Shown: in pieces, positions 43,067 through 51,958 of the stretch
Numbering within the stretch: the stretch's first letter is position 1
Layout of the letters: each line of letters starts with the position of its first letter
Source: Candidatus Chloroploca asiatica
GTDB lineage: Bacteria; Chloroflexota; Chloroflexia; Chloroflexales; Chloroflexaceae
Direction of reading: 5' to 3'
Assembly (NCBI RefSeq): GCF_002532075.1
Contig: NZ_LYXE01000041.1
Location: 28,890 to 92,889, forward strand
DNA length: 64,000 bases
The notes under the pieces: model-generated
The model's input: the letters and a program-made list of their open reading frames with translations, nothing else
The model's database searches: none
What the model was told of the DNA's origin: nothing
Position numbers and translations under genes: made by a program

Positions 43067-44230
43067 CTAACGTGCTGGGCGTCCGAGCAGGAAACGCACA
43101 TGGCTTCGTTGTAGGTGGTAGATCATGCCACCGCTCAAGGCACCGCTGACCACTAAGCAAAGACGGACAAGACTGGCCCCTGGCCCCTCCTGAAAGCCAA
43201 CCAGGATTTCCATGGCAAGGGCCGCACCGAGGGCGATCAAGAACAGGCGTGGCAGATCCTGCGCCAGAGGGCGCTCGGCCCGTCCACGCCACTCGGCGCT
43301 GAGGTAGCCGAGCACGGTAAAGGCCGCCAGGTATTCAAGCAGGGCCGCAGGATAGCGTGTGTTCACTGGCTCGATCCGGTCAGTCAGCCCAAAGGTGCCG
43401 TGCCATGCGGTTAGTTCGCGGAGCGGAGGCCAGAGGGCTAGCAAAATCACGTAGAGGGTGAAACCCGGCAGGATGCGCCCGAGGGTGATCCGCTCGAAGC
43501 GACGCTCGGTGATGCGCCACGGTAAGGCAGCGCGCGCCATGGTGAGCAGGGCCACCCCAATGACCATCGGAACTGTGGGGAAGATGTGCAATACGCCCGG
43601 GCCCATCCCGAGCAGACACCAGCCTGCGGCAGCGAGTCCTAGCCATCCTTTCGCAGATAGGCCAAACTGGCCGCCCCACATCCGATAGATATCGCTGAGA
43701 ATGATCGACCCACTTATGCAGATCAGTACGGTCAGAACCCAACGGTCGGGTTCGACCTCTAGGGCGAGAGCGTTCATCCAGAGCAGGGGTATCAGCATAT
43801 ACAGCAGGCCCATGAGGGGAATTTCAAGGGCCAGTCGGCCAACCATTGTCGGTGTCATCGTAAGGCGTGCCGTCAGATGATCGTAGAGCCAAGCCCCTGC
43901 GACAGCCCCCAGTGTATTGGCGACCACATCTACTGGGGCAGCGGTACGCACCGGGAGGAAGAGTTGCAGACTCTCGACGCTCATACTCAACGTGAAACCC
44001 AGGATGAGCGCCCCGCGGCGACTCCCGCCAGTCAGGCGGTAGAGAAAGCCGATGGGAAGCAACAGGATGATGTTTTCGATGATATCGTCGGGGCGCACAC
44101 GCAGATCGAGTTCAAACTGCAAGGGGATCGCGAAGTAGAAAGGGTAGAGGGTCAGCAAGACGATCACAAGAATGAAATAGCCAAGCATTGCGGCCGCGAG
44201 CCGGGCGCTGGTCGAGTGTAGCGGTAACAT
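43067..44230 (-). CDS. VanZ-like membrane protein
   Basis: The 387-residue protein has about ten hydrophobic segments. Its first half is VanZ-like: DDIIENIILLLPIGFLYRL, SVESLQLFLPVRTAAPVDVV and ANTLGAVAGAWL are characteristic. VanZ proteins are small membrane proteins of unclear function, some linked to glycopeptide or lipid export. The second half adds further membrane segments not found in the short VanZ form. ATG 44230 is assigned but has no clear ribosome binding site; earlier starts are possible. It is divergent from the LysM gene at 44366. Confidence 0.75.
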   Translation of the reverse strand: MLPLHSTSARLAAAMLGYFILVIVLLTLYPFYFAIPLQFELDLRVRPDDIIENIILLLPIGFLYRLTGGSRRGALILGFTLSMSVESLQLFLPVRTAAPVDVVANTLGAVAGAWLYDHLTARLTMTPTMVGRLALEIPLMGLLYMLIPLLWMNALALEVEPDRWVLTVLICISGSIILSDIYRMWGGQFGLSAKGWLGLAAAGWCLLGMGPGVLHIFPTVPMVIGVALLTMARAALPWRITERRFERITLGRILPGFTLYVILLALWPPLRELTAWHGTFGLTDRIEPVNTRYPAALLEYLAAFTVLGYLSAEWRGRAERPLAQDLPRLFLIALGAALAMEILVGFQEGPGASLVRLCLVVSGALSGGMIYHLQRSHVRFLLGRPAR

Positions 44231-44347
44231 ATGGGTGCTCGTGTGGTTAAAGGATCGGTGAAGCGTATCTATGCTGGCGTACACGGCCCACTGCGCCAGC
44301 ATACGTTCTGCGCGACCGCAACGTCGTAACGCTGCGCCTAACTCATA

Positions 44348-44356
44348 TGGTACAAT
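44348..44356 (+). promoter_or_regulatory. Extended -10 of the LysM/esterase operon
   Basis: TGGTACAAT gives a TGn extension and TACAAT at 44351-44356, only 9 bp before the start codon, so the transcript may be nearly leaderless. No good -35 is visible. Confidence 0.4.
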
Positions 44357-44365
44357 AATCTTGTT

Positions 44366-44953
44366 ATGGCGCAATCCTTAATGTATCTTCTACTCTTTGT
44401 GGCTCTCGTTTTGCCGATTCTCGGCGCACTTCTGCTGCGCCTGGCGCATCGGCGGATTGGTGAACGCACCATGGTGATCGGTGTTGCGCTGATCTTTGCC
44501 CTGGCGATCGGGGCCGCAATAGGGTTGTCACGTGCCGAGACAAATGTGTTGCGCGTTGGCAATTTGACCTTGCTGTTGCCAGGGGCGCCGCCAGGGGCGC
44601 CGGTGGAGCTTGAGCTAGCCCCGGGGACAACAGAGGATCTGAGGCCAACGGCGATGCCCCCTCTTCCCACGTTGACCCCACGGCCATCGGCGACGCCTAC
44701 CGCGACGCCTGAGCCGACGGCGACGCCCGAACCAACACCTGAACCGACACCTGAACCGACACCTGAACCGACACCTGAACCGACACCTGAACCCCCTGCC
44801 GGGGGCCAGCGTTATACCGTTGCGGCTGGTGATACCTTCCGGGGCATTGCCGAGCGTTTTGGAGTAAGTGTGGCTGATCTGCTACGCGTGAATAATCTTA
44901 CGCCCGAGCAGGCTGATAGCCTGCGCATAGGCCAGGAGTTGATCATTCCGTGA
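44366..44953 (+). CDS. Membrane-anchored LysM protein with PEPT repeat
   Basis: The 195-residue product has two N-terminal membrane segments (about 5-25 and 36-54), a Pro/Thr/Glu-rich stalk with perfect 12-bp repeats, and a C-terminal LysM domain (RYTVAAGDTFRGIAERFGV to LRIGQELIIP). It should span the envelope and bind the wall. The stalk length is likely variable between strains. The esterase gene overlaps its stop by GTGA. Confidence 0.82.
   Translation: MAQSLMYLLLFVALVLPILGALLLRLAHRRIGERTMVIGVALIFALAIGAAIGLSRAETNVLRVGNLTLLLPGAPPGAPVELELAPGTTEDLRPTAMPPLPTLTPRPSATPTATPEPTATPEPTPEPTPEPTPEPTPEPTPEPPAGGQRYTVAAGDTFRGIAERFGVSVADLLRVNNLTPEQADSLRIGQELIIP
44729..44788. repeat. Five 12-bp tandem repeats encoding PEPT
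   Basis: Five units of GAACCRACACCT in frame, four of them identical, encoding Pro-Glu-Pro-Thr repeats in the stalk of the LysM protein. The near identity suggests recent expansion by slippage. Confidence 0.85.
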
Positions 44954-45606
44954 CGACGATCCATACGATTGAACGCAAACCACGCCAGCTAACCAATGAG
45001 GCTCCCCCACTGCTGTTGCTGTTGCATGGTTATGGGGCGAATGAACACGATCTCTTTGATCTGGCGGATTATGTTGACCCCCACTTTTATGTCGTGAGCG
45101 CACGGGCACCGCTAACGCTCCCGTGGGGTGGGTACGCCTGGTATCATCTCGGCGGGACACCTGGACGGCTGATCCCCGACCCGACGACGCGGACGCATGC
45201 GGTGGAATTGGCCCAACGGTTTGTCGTCGATCTGCCGGCACGGATTGGCACCAATCCGCGTCGTACTTACCTGTTTGGCTTTAGTCAAGGGGCCATCATT
45301 AGCCTGGCGCTCTCGGTACACATTCCTGAGGCCATTGCAGGCATTATTGCCTCGAGCGGCTATCTCGATCCCGAGTTGGTGCCGACCGCTTTGCCTGAAG
45401 CGCTGACCAACATGCCGATTTTGCAGATGCATGGCACGTATGATGATGTGATTCCGGTGACGGCAGCCCACCATACCCGTGCTTTGCTAGAACCATTGCC
45501 AGTACGGCATACCTACCAGGAGTATCCCGTCGGGCACGGTATTCACCCCGATGGCGTGCGTTTGATGCAGCAATGGCTCGGTGAGCGCCTCGCCGAAGAA
45601 CGTTGA
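44950..45606 (+). CDS. Carboxylesterase/phospholipase-type alpha/beta hydrolase
   Basis: The 218-residue protein fits the short esterase (carboxylesterase 2/PhoC-like phospholipase) family: LLLLLHGYGANEHDLFDLA, nucleophile Ser112 in GFSQGA, acid Asp165/166 in TYDDVIP and His196 in GHGIHPD. The likely reaction is hydrolysis of short-chain or lysolipid esters in the cytoplasm. GTG 44950 overlaps the stop of the LysM gene, so the two are coupled, though no functional link is obvious. Confidence 0.88.
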   Translation: MTTIHTIERKPRQLTNEAPPLLLLLHGYGANEHDLFDLADYVDPHFYVVSARAPLTLPWGGYAWYHLGGTPGRLIPDPTTRTHAVELAQRFVVDLPARIGTNPRRTYLFGFSQGAIISLALSVHIPEAIAGIIASSGYLDPELVPTALPEALTNMPILQMHGTYDDVIPVTAAHHTRALLEPLPVRHTYQEYPVGHGIHPDGVRLMQQWLGERLAEER

Positions 45607-45681
45607 TCTGTTTGTGGCCAATGATCCACCGCGCAACACGTCAAGTACGAGGTTACGCTCGTTGTAGGATTAGGGGCCAGT

Positions 45682-46380
45682 ATGTGGAACTCAGAGCAAT
45701 GTGCAGCGTGTGGGAACGCGTTACGCGATAGCTACTTCACCCTTGTGGGGCGGCGTGAGCGTTACTGTGCCAATTGCATGGCGACACGACCTCGTTGCGC
45801 AAGCTGCGGTGCACCAGTAGGTGAATATCACTGGCGGTTGCATGATGGACGTTTGCACTGCGCCCATTGTCATACCACCGCCATCTATGACCCGCTGGTT
45901 GCGCAGGCGCTCTTTGACGAAACTGTTGCTGGGGTGGTGGCACAACTCGGCATGACGCTCAATGTAGGTGTCGCCCTGCGGGTCATTGATGCACCGACCC
46001 TGGAAGCGCTTCGGAATGAAGGAAGCACAACCCCAGGGCCAGGCTTGCAGACGTTAGGTATCTATCAGCGTCGTGGCCATCTGCGGACAATCTATATGCT
46101 CTATGGGTTGCCACGGTTGACGTACCGCACCACGGTAGCCCATGAATATGCGCATGCCTGGCAGGGCGAACATTGTCCGTTGCTCCAGGATGATGAATTA
46201 CGCGAGGGTCATGCCGAATGGGTCGCCTACCAGCATCTCTGCTGGCTTGGTTGTACGCATGCTGCTCAGCGCATGCTTGAAGCGCAGCATCCCTACCGCC
46301 CAGCCATGGAACGGGTGCGCGAACTGGAACGGCGCGTTGGCCTCAATGGGGTTACGGCCTATATGAAACGCGCCGAATAG
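45682..46380 (+). CDS. DA1-like zinc-ribbon/HExxH metallopeptidase
   Basis: The first 75 residues carry four Cys-Cys pairs (CAACGNAL, YCANCMATRP, CASCGAP, LHCAHCHT) in LIM-like double zinc-ribbon spacing. The C-terminal part has a zincin motif HEYAH (His154-His158) and a downstream glutamate in EGHAEW (Glu175), a gluzincin arrangement. The same LIM plus HExxH layout occurs in plant DA1 peptidases, which cut ubiquitin-pathway proteins; in bacteria the substrate is unknown. The middle segment (80-140) is unassigned. ATG 45682 follows AGGGGCC; no co-transcribed partner is evident. Confidence 0.7.
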   Translation: MWNSEQCAACGNALRDSYFTLVGRRERYCANCMATRPRCASCGAPVGEYHWRLHDGRLHCAHCHTTAIYDPLVAQALFDETVAGVVAQLGMTLNVGVALRVIDAPTLEALRNEGSTTPGPGLQTLGIYQRRGHLRTIYMLYGLPRLTYRTTVAHEYAHAWQGEHCPLLQDDELREGHAEWVAYQHLCWLGCTHAAQRMLEAQHPYRPAMERVRELERRVGLNGVTAYMKRAE

Positions 46381-46397
46381 GCCCAGGCAACAAAGGC

Positions 46398-46426
46398 TTT
46401 ACAGCTTTGATGGGGCGTGGTATGAT
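46398..46426 (+). promoter_or_regulatory. Promoter of the 46499 gene
   Basis: TTTACA (46398-46403) and TATGAT (46421-46426) with 17-bp spacing, near consensus. The start codon lies 72 bp downstream after a GAGGGAGG ribosome binding site. Confidence 0.65.
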
Positions 46427-46498
46427 CCTGCTCAGTAGACTGCGATCAGTCACGTTATGTCTTAAATTAGGCCACAACAGAAGCGAGGGAGGTTCAGC

Positions 46499-47188
46499 AT
46501 GGCCGTCGAACCTGTCACTCAGTCACATGCGTCAGCAACCCCTGAAGTTGCGACACGCCCCCGCCCCCGGTATGCCCGTCTTGCGCCTCTCTACAAAGCC
46601 CTGATCTGGACCTCGTTTTTTATCAACGCCATCTTGCTTATCATCGTTGGGGTGCTGGGCGGTATTTTACTAAATCACCGCAGTCAGGTCAATTCGATTG
46701 TCGGCAATACCCAGACGTTTGCAGCAGCCAATCTCTCTGAGTTGCAAGATGTGGTGAGAGATCTCGAAGGGGCGACGATTATCTATACCGTCCCCCTTGA
46801 TACCCGCTTGCCGATCGAGCTTGATGTGCCGATCAATCCCGACACAATCATGACCGAGCGCAATATTGTGCGCCTGACTGAACCGGTGGCCCTGGTAGCC
46901 CCGGCAGCAATTACCTTCCCAGGTGGCGGGGGGAACCTGAATGCTACCGTCAGCATTGAGCTTCCTGCTGGTCTTGAGTTGCCTGTTGATCTGAATATGA
47001 ATGTCAAACTTGTCACATCTATTCCAGTACAACTGGATGTGCCAGTGAGGATTCCGCTCGCAGAGACCGAGCTTGGGCCACAGTTTCAGCGGCTTGGGGC
47101 CATTGTTGATCGCCTGGTCAACCCGATTGCCCCGCTCTTGCCAATGCCCGAAACGCCGCCTGATAGCAGCCAGCGCCAGGGCCAATGA
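46499..47188 (+). CDS. Single-pass membrane protein, unknown function
   Basis: The 229-residue product has a 35-residue Pro/Arg-rich cytoplasmic end, one membrane segment (about 36-60, LIWTSFFINAILLIIVGVLG) and an extracytoplasmic region with alternating polar and hydrophobic residues and repeated PVDL/IPVQLDVPV patterns. No known domain is recognised. The promoter and ribosome binding site support expression. The 213-bp gap to the desaturase gene holds no recognised feature. Confidence 0.65.
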   Translation: MAVEPVTQSHASATPEVATRPRPRYARLAPLYKALIWTSFFINAILLIIVGVLGGILLNHRSQVNSIVGNTQTFAAANLSELQDVVRDLEGATIIYTVPLDTRLPIELDVPINPDTIMTERNIVRLTEPVALVAPAAITFPGGGGNLNATVSIELPAGLELPVDLNMNVKLVTSIPVQLDVPVRIPLAETELGPQFQRLGAIVDRLVNPIAPLLPMPETPPDSSQRQGQ

Positions 47189-47401
47189 GACAGGGGCTTC
47201 CCTCTAGAGGCATATGTCTCTAGTCATATGTGACAGAAGGCACAAGGAATTCGGAACGTGACTGCTGACTAGCCTGGCAGCACTTCCGGGGGACACGCCA
47301 GCAACGTATACTGCTGAAAGGAGGAGGACGTCGCACGTGGGTAGCGCCGCAAGTGCGCCGCAGCGACGGCCTTCGCAACACTACTTTCAGAGGAAATACC
47401 T

Positions 47402-48292
47402 ATGGCACGCACTGTCCCCAATCGAGTGGCTGAAGAACCTGTCATCGAGAAATCATTGGCCGAAAAGCTGGTTGTGCTTGCAGTGGTCGTCATTCCCTTT
47501 CTTGGTACCATTGTGGCAATCGTCATGCTCTGGAATCAGTGGGTCAACTGGGTTGACCTCACACTGATGCTGGTGCTCTATATTATTTCGGGGCTAGGCA
47601 TTACCGTGGGTTTTCACCGCCTGCTTACCCACAAGAGCTTTGAGACGACCTGGTGGATGAAGCGCTTGATGCTCATCTCGGGGAGCATGGCGCTCGAAGG
47701 TGATCCCATCACCTGGGCTTCAACGCATATTCAGCACCATGCCCACTCGGACGGCGAAGATGATCCGCACAGCCCGCTCGAAGGGCTCTGGCATGCGCAT
47801 GTGGGCTGGATGTTCAACCACAAGCACAAGATTGACGTGTACGGCACCTGGCTCAAGAAAGACCCCGATGTCGTGTGGGTCGCGAAGACCTGGGTGCTCT
47901 GGGTGGCGGTTGGGTTGATCATTCCGACCCTGATTGCCGGGTGGAGTGGCTTGCTCTGGGGTGGGTTGGTACGCATCTTTTTGACGCACCACATCACCTG
48001 GAGTGTCAACTCGATCTGTCATACGTTTGGACGACGTGACTATCAAACCCGCGACGCGAGTCGGAACAACTTCCTGGTGGGCCTGCTCGCCTTTGGCGAA
48101 GGCTGGCACAACAACCATCACGCCTTTCCCCGTTCGGCCTTTCATGGGCTGCGCTGGTGGCAGATCGACTTTTCGGCCTACCTGATCCGAGGGCTCGAAC
48201 GGGTTGGTCTCGTTTGGAATGTCGTGCGGGTGAAAGAGACCGATTTGCAGCGCCGCGTCATTCCGGCAACGGCCGATGGGATGGGTGATTGA
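47402..48292 (+). CDS. Acyl-CoA/acyl-lipid delta-9-type fatty acid desaturase
   Basis: The 296-residue integral membrane protein carries the three histidine boxes HRLLTH, HIQHHAHSD and HNNHHAF that bind the diiron centre of desaturases, with four hydrophobic segments between them. It inserts a double bond into acyl chains using O2, so the organism meets oxygen at least part of the time. ATG 47402 follows AGAGGAAA. A tight hairpin (48291-48326) starts at its stop codon. Confidence 0.92.
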   Translation: MARTVPNRVAEEPVIEKSLAEKLVVLAVVVIPFLGTIVAIVMLWNQWVNWVDLTLMLVLYIISGLGITVGFHRLLTHKSFETTWWMKRLMLISGSMALEGDPITWASTHIQHHAHSDGEDDPHSPLEGLWHAHVGWMFNHKHKIDVYGTWLKKDPDVVWVAKTWVLWVAVGLIIPTLIAGWSGLLWGGLVRIFLTHHITWSVNSICHTFGRRDYQTRDASRNNFLVGLLAFGEGWHNNHHAFPRSAFHGLRWWQIDFSAYLIRGLERVGLVWNVVRVKETDLQRRVIPATADGMGD

Positions 48293-48326
48293 GCATTATG
48301 CAGCGCAAATGCGCTGCATAATGCTC
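48291..48326. repeat. Hairpin at the desaturase stop codon
   Basis: GAGCATTATGCAGCGCA (48291-48307) pairs with TGCGCTGCATAATGCTC (48310-48326) around AA. A second hairpin GACACGCGGTC-TCTTT-GACCGCGTGTC follows at 48338-48364. Neither has a T-tract, but together they probably end desaturase transcription before the next promoter. Confidence 0.65.
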
Positions 48327-48375
48327 TGGTGAAGCGTGACACGCGGTCTCTTTGACCGCGTGTCGTTGATTCTAG

Positions 48376-48404
48376 TTGACGAAATGCGAGGCACGCAGTA
48401 CTAT
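48376..48404 (+). promoter_or_regulatory. Promoter of the ATP-grasp/alpha-E operon
   Basis: TTGACG (48376-48381) and TACTAT (48399-48404) with 17-bp spacing, the best -35 in the window. The leader to the ATG at 48513 is about 100 nt. Confidence 0.7.
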
Positions 48405-48512
48405 ATCTATTAACCCTGAGAGCCAAACTGAAGCAGTCTGGGCAGCGCTGCCCATCTCTACCTCTCTTGTGATCTCCGTTTTTGCAGTGACAGATGTAGC
48501 TCTGGATATCCT

Positions 48513-49988
48513 ATGCTCACTGAACGCAGCGCTCCTGAGATCGATCACCCGCTGTTCAACAGCTATACCCTTGACGCCGCGTATGACGAGATGTTCACGG
48601 CAGAGGGTCGGGTGCGTCCGCCGTACATGCCGTTGTATCGCCGTTTGTTGGAATTATCCGCTGAGGATCTGCACGGGCGGCAACGTTATGCCGATCTGAC
48701 GTTTCTCAACCAGGGCATTACCTTTACGGTCTATGGTGATACCGAGGGAACGGAGCGGATCTTTCCGTATGATCTATTGCCGCGGATTATTACGTCGAGT
48801 GAATGGGCGGTGATCGAGGCGGGGCTGAAACAGCGCATTATGGCGCTGAATATGTTCTTGCACGACATCTACCACGAGGGCAAGATCCTGACCGATAAGG
48901 TCATTCCCCGTGAACTTGTCTATACGTGCCACCACTACCGCCGTGAGATGCGCGGGGTGGATGTGCCGGGCAAAGTGTACACGTCGGTTGTTGGAACTGA
49001 CCTGGTGCGCTTGCCTTCGGGCGAGTTTGCGGTGCTGGAAGATAATCTGCGGGTGCCCAGCGGGGTCAGTTATATGCTGACCAACCGCGGGGTGATGAAG
49101 CGGGCTTTTCCACGCCTCTTTGCGCATACGGGTGTGCGCCCGATTGACCATTATGGGCAGGTACTGCTGACGACGCTGCGTTCACTGGCCCCGGTGCATC
49201 GGCCTGATCCGACGATTGTGGTGTTGACCCCAGGCGTATTCAATTCGGCCTACTTTGAACACACCTTCCTGGCTCGTCAGATGGGCGTTGAACTGGTCGA
49301 AGGCCGCGATCTGCTCGTTCACGACTCGGTCGTCTACATGCGTACCACAGCTGGTCTGCGCCAGGTTGATGTGATCTATCGGCGCATTGACGATGATTTC
49401 ATTGATCCGCTCGCCTTCCGCCCCGACTCGATCCTCGGGGTGGCTGGGCTCTTCAATGCCTATCGGGCGGGCAATGTGGTGCTTGCGAATGCAATTGGTA
49501 CGGGTGTCGCTGATGACAAGGCCATTTATGCCTATGTCCCGAAGATTATCAAGTATTACATGGGTGTCGAGCCGATTTTGCCCAATGTCGAAACCTATCT
49601 GTGCGAAGATAATGGGCAACGAAGCTATGTGCTTGACCATCTCGACAAATTGGTTGTCAAATCGGTCGGTGAGTCGGGGGGCTATGGCATGCTGATCGGG
49701 CCACATAGTACCGCCGAAGAACGTGAGCGCTTCCGCCGCTTGATCGAGCATGAACCGCGCAATTATATTGCCCAACCGACCTTGCAACTCTCACGGGCAC
49801 CCTGTTTTGTGGATGGGGCCGTCGAGCCGCGGCACGTTGATTTGCGCCCCTATATTCTCAATAGTGGCGACGATCAGATCACGATTGTGCCGGGTGGCCT
49901 GACCAGGGTGGCGCTGCGCAAAGGTTCGCTGGTCGTCAATTCGTCACAAGGCGGTGGTAGCAAAGATACCTGGGTGCTCTTTGAGTAA
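48513..49988 (+). CDS. Circularly permuted ATP-grasp protein (DUF404/DUF407 type)
   Basis: The 491-residue protein matches the circularly permuted ATP-grasp type 2 family: [22 protein letters not shown], a long segment [15 protein letters not shown], then [16 protein letters not shown], and a C-terminal [20 protein letters not shown] that supplies nucleotide-binding residues. ATP-grasp ligases form amide bonds through acyl-phosphate intermediates; the substrate of this family is unknown. It is first in a six-gene operon, with an alpha-E gene 17 bp downstream, the conserved partner. Confidence 0.92.
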   Translation: MLTERSAPEIDHPLFNSYTLDAAYDEMFTAEGRVRPPYMPLYRRLLELSAEDLHGRQRYADLTFLNQGITFTVYGDTEGTERIFPYDLLPRIITSSEWAVIEAGLKQRIMALNMFLHDIYHEGKILTDKVIPRELVYTCHHYRREMRGVDVPGKVYTSVVGTDLVRLPSGEFAVLEDNLRVPSGVSYMLTNRGVMKRAFPRLFAHTGVRPIDHYGQVLLTTLRSLAPVHRPDPTIVVLTPGVFNSAYFEHTFLARQMGVELVEGRDLLVHDSVVYMRTTAGLRQVDVIYRRIDDDFIDPLAFRPDSILGVAGLFNAYRAGNVVLANAIGTGVADDKAIYAYVPKIIKYYMGVEPILPNVETYLCEDNGQRSYVLDHLDKLVVKSVGESGGYGMLIGPHSTAEERERFRRLIEHEPRNYIAQPTLQLSRAPCFVDGAVEPRHVDLRPYILNSGDDQITIVPGGLTRVALRKGSLVVNSSQGGGSKDTWVLFE

Positions 49989-50005
49989 TAGCATGGCAGA
50001 AACCT

Positions 50006-50992
50006 ATGCCTGATATAACTGCGAAACCAATGCTCTCGCGGGTTGCTGATAACCTCTACTGGATGAGTCGCTACCTCGAACGGGCTGAACATACGGCACG
50101 GGTGCTGGCAGTTGGTTTGATGCAGACCATTGACCAAAACCCCCGGCAGGCGCATCCGCGTTGGACACGTTTGCTCGAGGCGCTTGGGGCTTCGGCGTTG
50201 GCTGACGGCGAGGCTGATGCCTCCCGGATTACGGCGTCGCTGACCTTTGATGCCGAGAATCCGCATTCGATTGTCTCGTGCATCGCCTCGGCCCGTGCCA
50301 ATGCGCGCCAGGTGCGCGAACAGATCAGTTCCGAGATGTGGGAACAGTTGAACCGGGTCTATTTGCGGGTACGTGCATCATCGGCGGCCCAGATCTGGCA
50401 GGGTGAGCCAATTGAGTTCTATCAGCGCTTGAAGGAGGGGGCGCATCTCTTTCAGGGCATTACCGATGCCACGATGAGTCACGGTGAGGGCTGGTTTTTT
50501 ATTCAGGTCGGACGTTACCTCGAACGGGCCGGATCGACCGCAAAGCTACTCGACACTCATTTTCAGGTCTATTTTGCGCCCGAGGCGAAAGGCGTTGCGC
50601 AGCTCGAGTTTAATGACTGGGTGACGTTGCTCAAGAGTTGTACCGCTTTTGAGGCCTACTGCAAGGTCTATACGGCTGATGTGCAACCTCCCTCGGTCGC
50701 AGAATTTCTGTTACTCGATAGCGAGTCACCACGTTCGGTGCGTTTTGCCGCTGACCGGATCGAACGCGGCCTCCAGGCTATTTCTCGTTCAACCGGGTCG
50801 CGCTGGGCTGGGCGGGCCGAACGGCTCGCCGGACGTTTGCGCGCTTCGCTTGATTATGGTCAGGTTGATGAGATTATGGCCGAAGATATGCATGCGTATC
50901 TGGATACTATTCGCCGCCAGTGCGGGGCGATTCACGCAGCGATCTATCAGGCCTATATTACGTATTCGGTTGAGTCAGCGATTGTTCAGTAG
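50006..50992 (+). CDS. Alpha-E domain protein (DUF403 type)
   Basis: The 328-residue, all-helical protein begins LSRVADNLYWMSRYLERAEH, the signature of the alpha-E family, and has REQISSEMWEQLNRVYL and GRYLERAGSTAKLLDTHF, a second copy of the LERA motif. Alpha-E proteins occur almost only beside the ATP-grasp and transglutaminase proteins and are thought to assist the ligase. Met1 (50006) or Met9 (50030) may be the start. The next gene begins 9 bp after the stop. Confidence 0.9.
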   Translation: MPDITAKPMLSRVADNLYWMSRYLERAEHTARVLAVGLMQTIDQNPRQAHPRWTRLLEALGASALADGEADASRITASLTFDAENPHSIVSCIASARANARQVREQISSEMWEQLNRVYLRVRASSAAQIWQGEPIEFYQRLKEGAHLFQGITDATMSHGEGWFFIQVGRYLERAGSTAKLLDTHFQVYFAPEAKGVAQLEFNDWVTLLKSCTAFEAYCKVYTADVQPPSVAEFLLLDSESPRSVRFAADRIERGLQAISRSTGSRWAGRAERLAGRLRASLDYGQVDEIMAEDMHAYLDTIRRQCGAIHAAIYQAYITYSVESAIVQ

Positions 50993-51001
50993 CTTTTCCT
51001 T

Positions 51002-51958
51002 ATGTATTACTCGATTTTACACAAAACTCGCTATCGGTATAGTGCGCCTGTGACTGAGAATGTGACCGAAGTACGGATGCAGCCTCGCTCAGAGGGGTTG
51101 CAGCGTTGTCTGAGTTTCAAGTTGACGACAACGCCATCGGCACGGGTGAATAGTTATACCGATTCGTTTGGCAATATTATTCATCATTTTGATATTCCAG
51201 CCCCGCATCGCTCGATTACGCTAACAGCCGAAGCGCTGGTAATTTTGCCTCCGTTTGATCCGTTGCCGCAGGCCCTCGATCCGGCTGCCTGGTATCAGCT
51301 TGATGCGCTGAAGTCAAATGAGGATGTCTGGGATTTCTTGGTTCCCAGCCATTTTGCCCGGCCAACAGCTGAACTTAAACGCCTCGCGCAAGAGCTTGAT
51401 CTGCGCCGTCGCGATGATCCGCTCAGTTTGTTATGTGAACTGAATCGACGGATCTATGAGGTGTTTGACTATGATGTTGAACAGACCACGGTGGAGTCGC
51501 CGATTGATGTGGCGCTCAATTCGCGACGGGGGGTCTGCCAGGATTTTGCTCATATTATGATTGCACTGGTACGTCTGTTGGGCGTTCCGTGTCGCTATGT
51601 CAGTGGCTACCTCTTTCATCGCGTTGAGGATCATGATCGCTCTGAGCAAGATGCGACCCATGCCTGGGTCGAAGCCCTGCTGCCTGGTCTTGGCTGGATC
51701 GGGTTTGACCCGACCAATAATCTGATTGCCGCCGACCGCCATATTCGTACCGCCGTCGGTCGCGATTATGCCGATGTGCCACCCACACGCGGGGTCTTTA
51801 AGGGGCGCGCCGAGAGTCATCTGGCCGTGGGGGTCAAGGTGATGCCGACTGAGGCCCCTATTCCTGCCGAAGAGGTGCAGACCAAGCCGCTCGGCGGGGC
51901 TGTGTTACCCCCCGATGAGCCTGAGAGCGAGGAGCAGCAGCAGGAGCAGCAGCAGTGA
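51002..51958 (+). CDS. Transglutaminase-like cysteine protease
   Basis: The 318-residue protein has an N-terminal beta domain (1-115, the bacterial transglutaminase-like N-terminal type: YSILHKTRYRYSAPV) and a core with the triad Cys179 (GVCQDFAH), His220 (THAWVEA) and Asp236 (GFDPTNN). There is no signal peptide, so it is cytoplasmic. The core is expected to cleave or form amide bonds on products of the ATP-grasp ligase. The C-terminus ends EEQQQEQQQ, a low-complexity tail coded by CAG/GAG repeats. It overlaps the next gene by GTGA. Confidence 0.9.
   Translation: MYYSILHKTRYRYSAPVTENVTEVRMQPRSEGLQRCLSFKLTTTPSARVNSYTDSFGNIIHHFDIPAPHRSITLTAEALVILPPFDPLPQALDPAAWYQLDALKSNEDVWDFLVPSHFARPTAELKRLAQELDLRRRDDPLSLLCELNRRIYEVFDYDVEQTTVESPIDVALNSRRGVCQDFAHIMIALVRLLGVPCRYVSGYLFHRVEDHDRSEQDATHAWVEALLPGLGWIGFDPTNNLIAADRHIRTAVGRDYADVPPTRGVFKGRAESHLAVGVKVMPTEAPIPAEEVQTKPLGGAVLPPDEPESEEQQQEQQQ

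Noticed and set aside
43067..44374. Longer form of the VanZ-like protein starting at 44374
   Set aside because: The added N-terminus overlaps the divergent LysM gene and its promoter, and has no membrane or VanZ character.
44729..44788. Possible CRISPR or binding-site array
   Set aside because: The 12-bp units are in frame within a coding sequence and encode a PEPT stalk.
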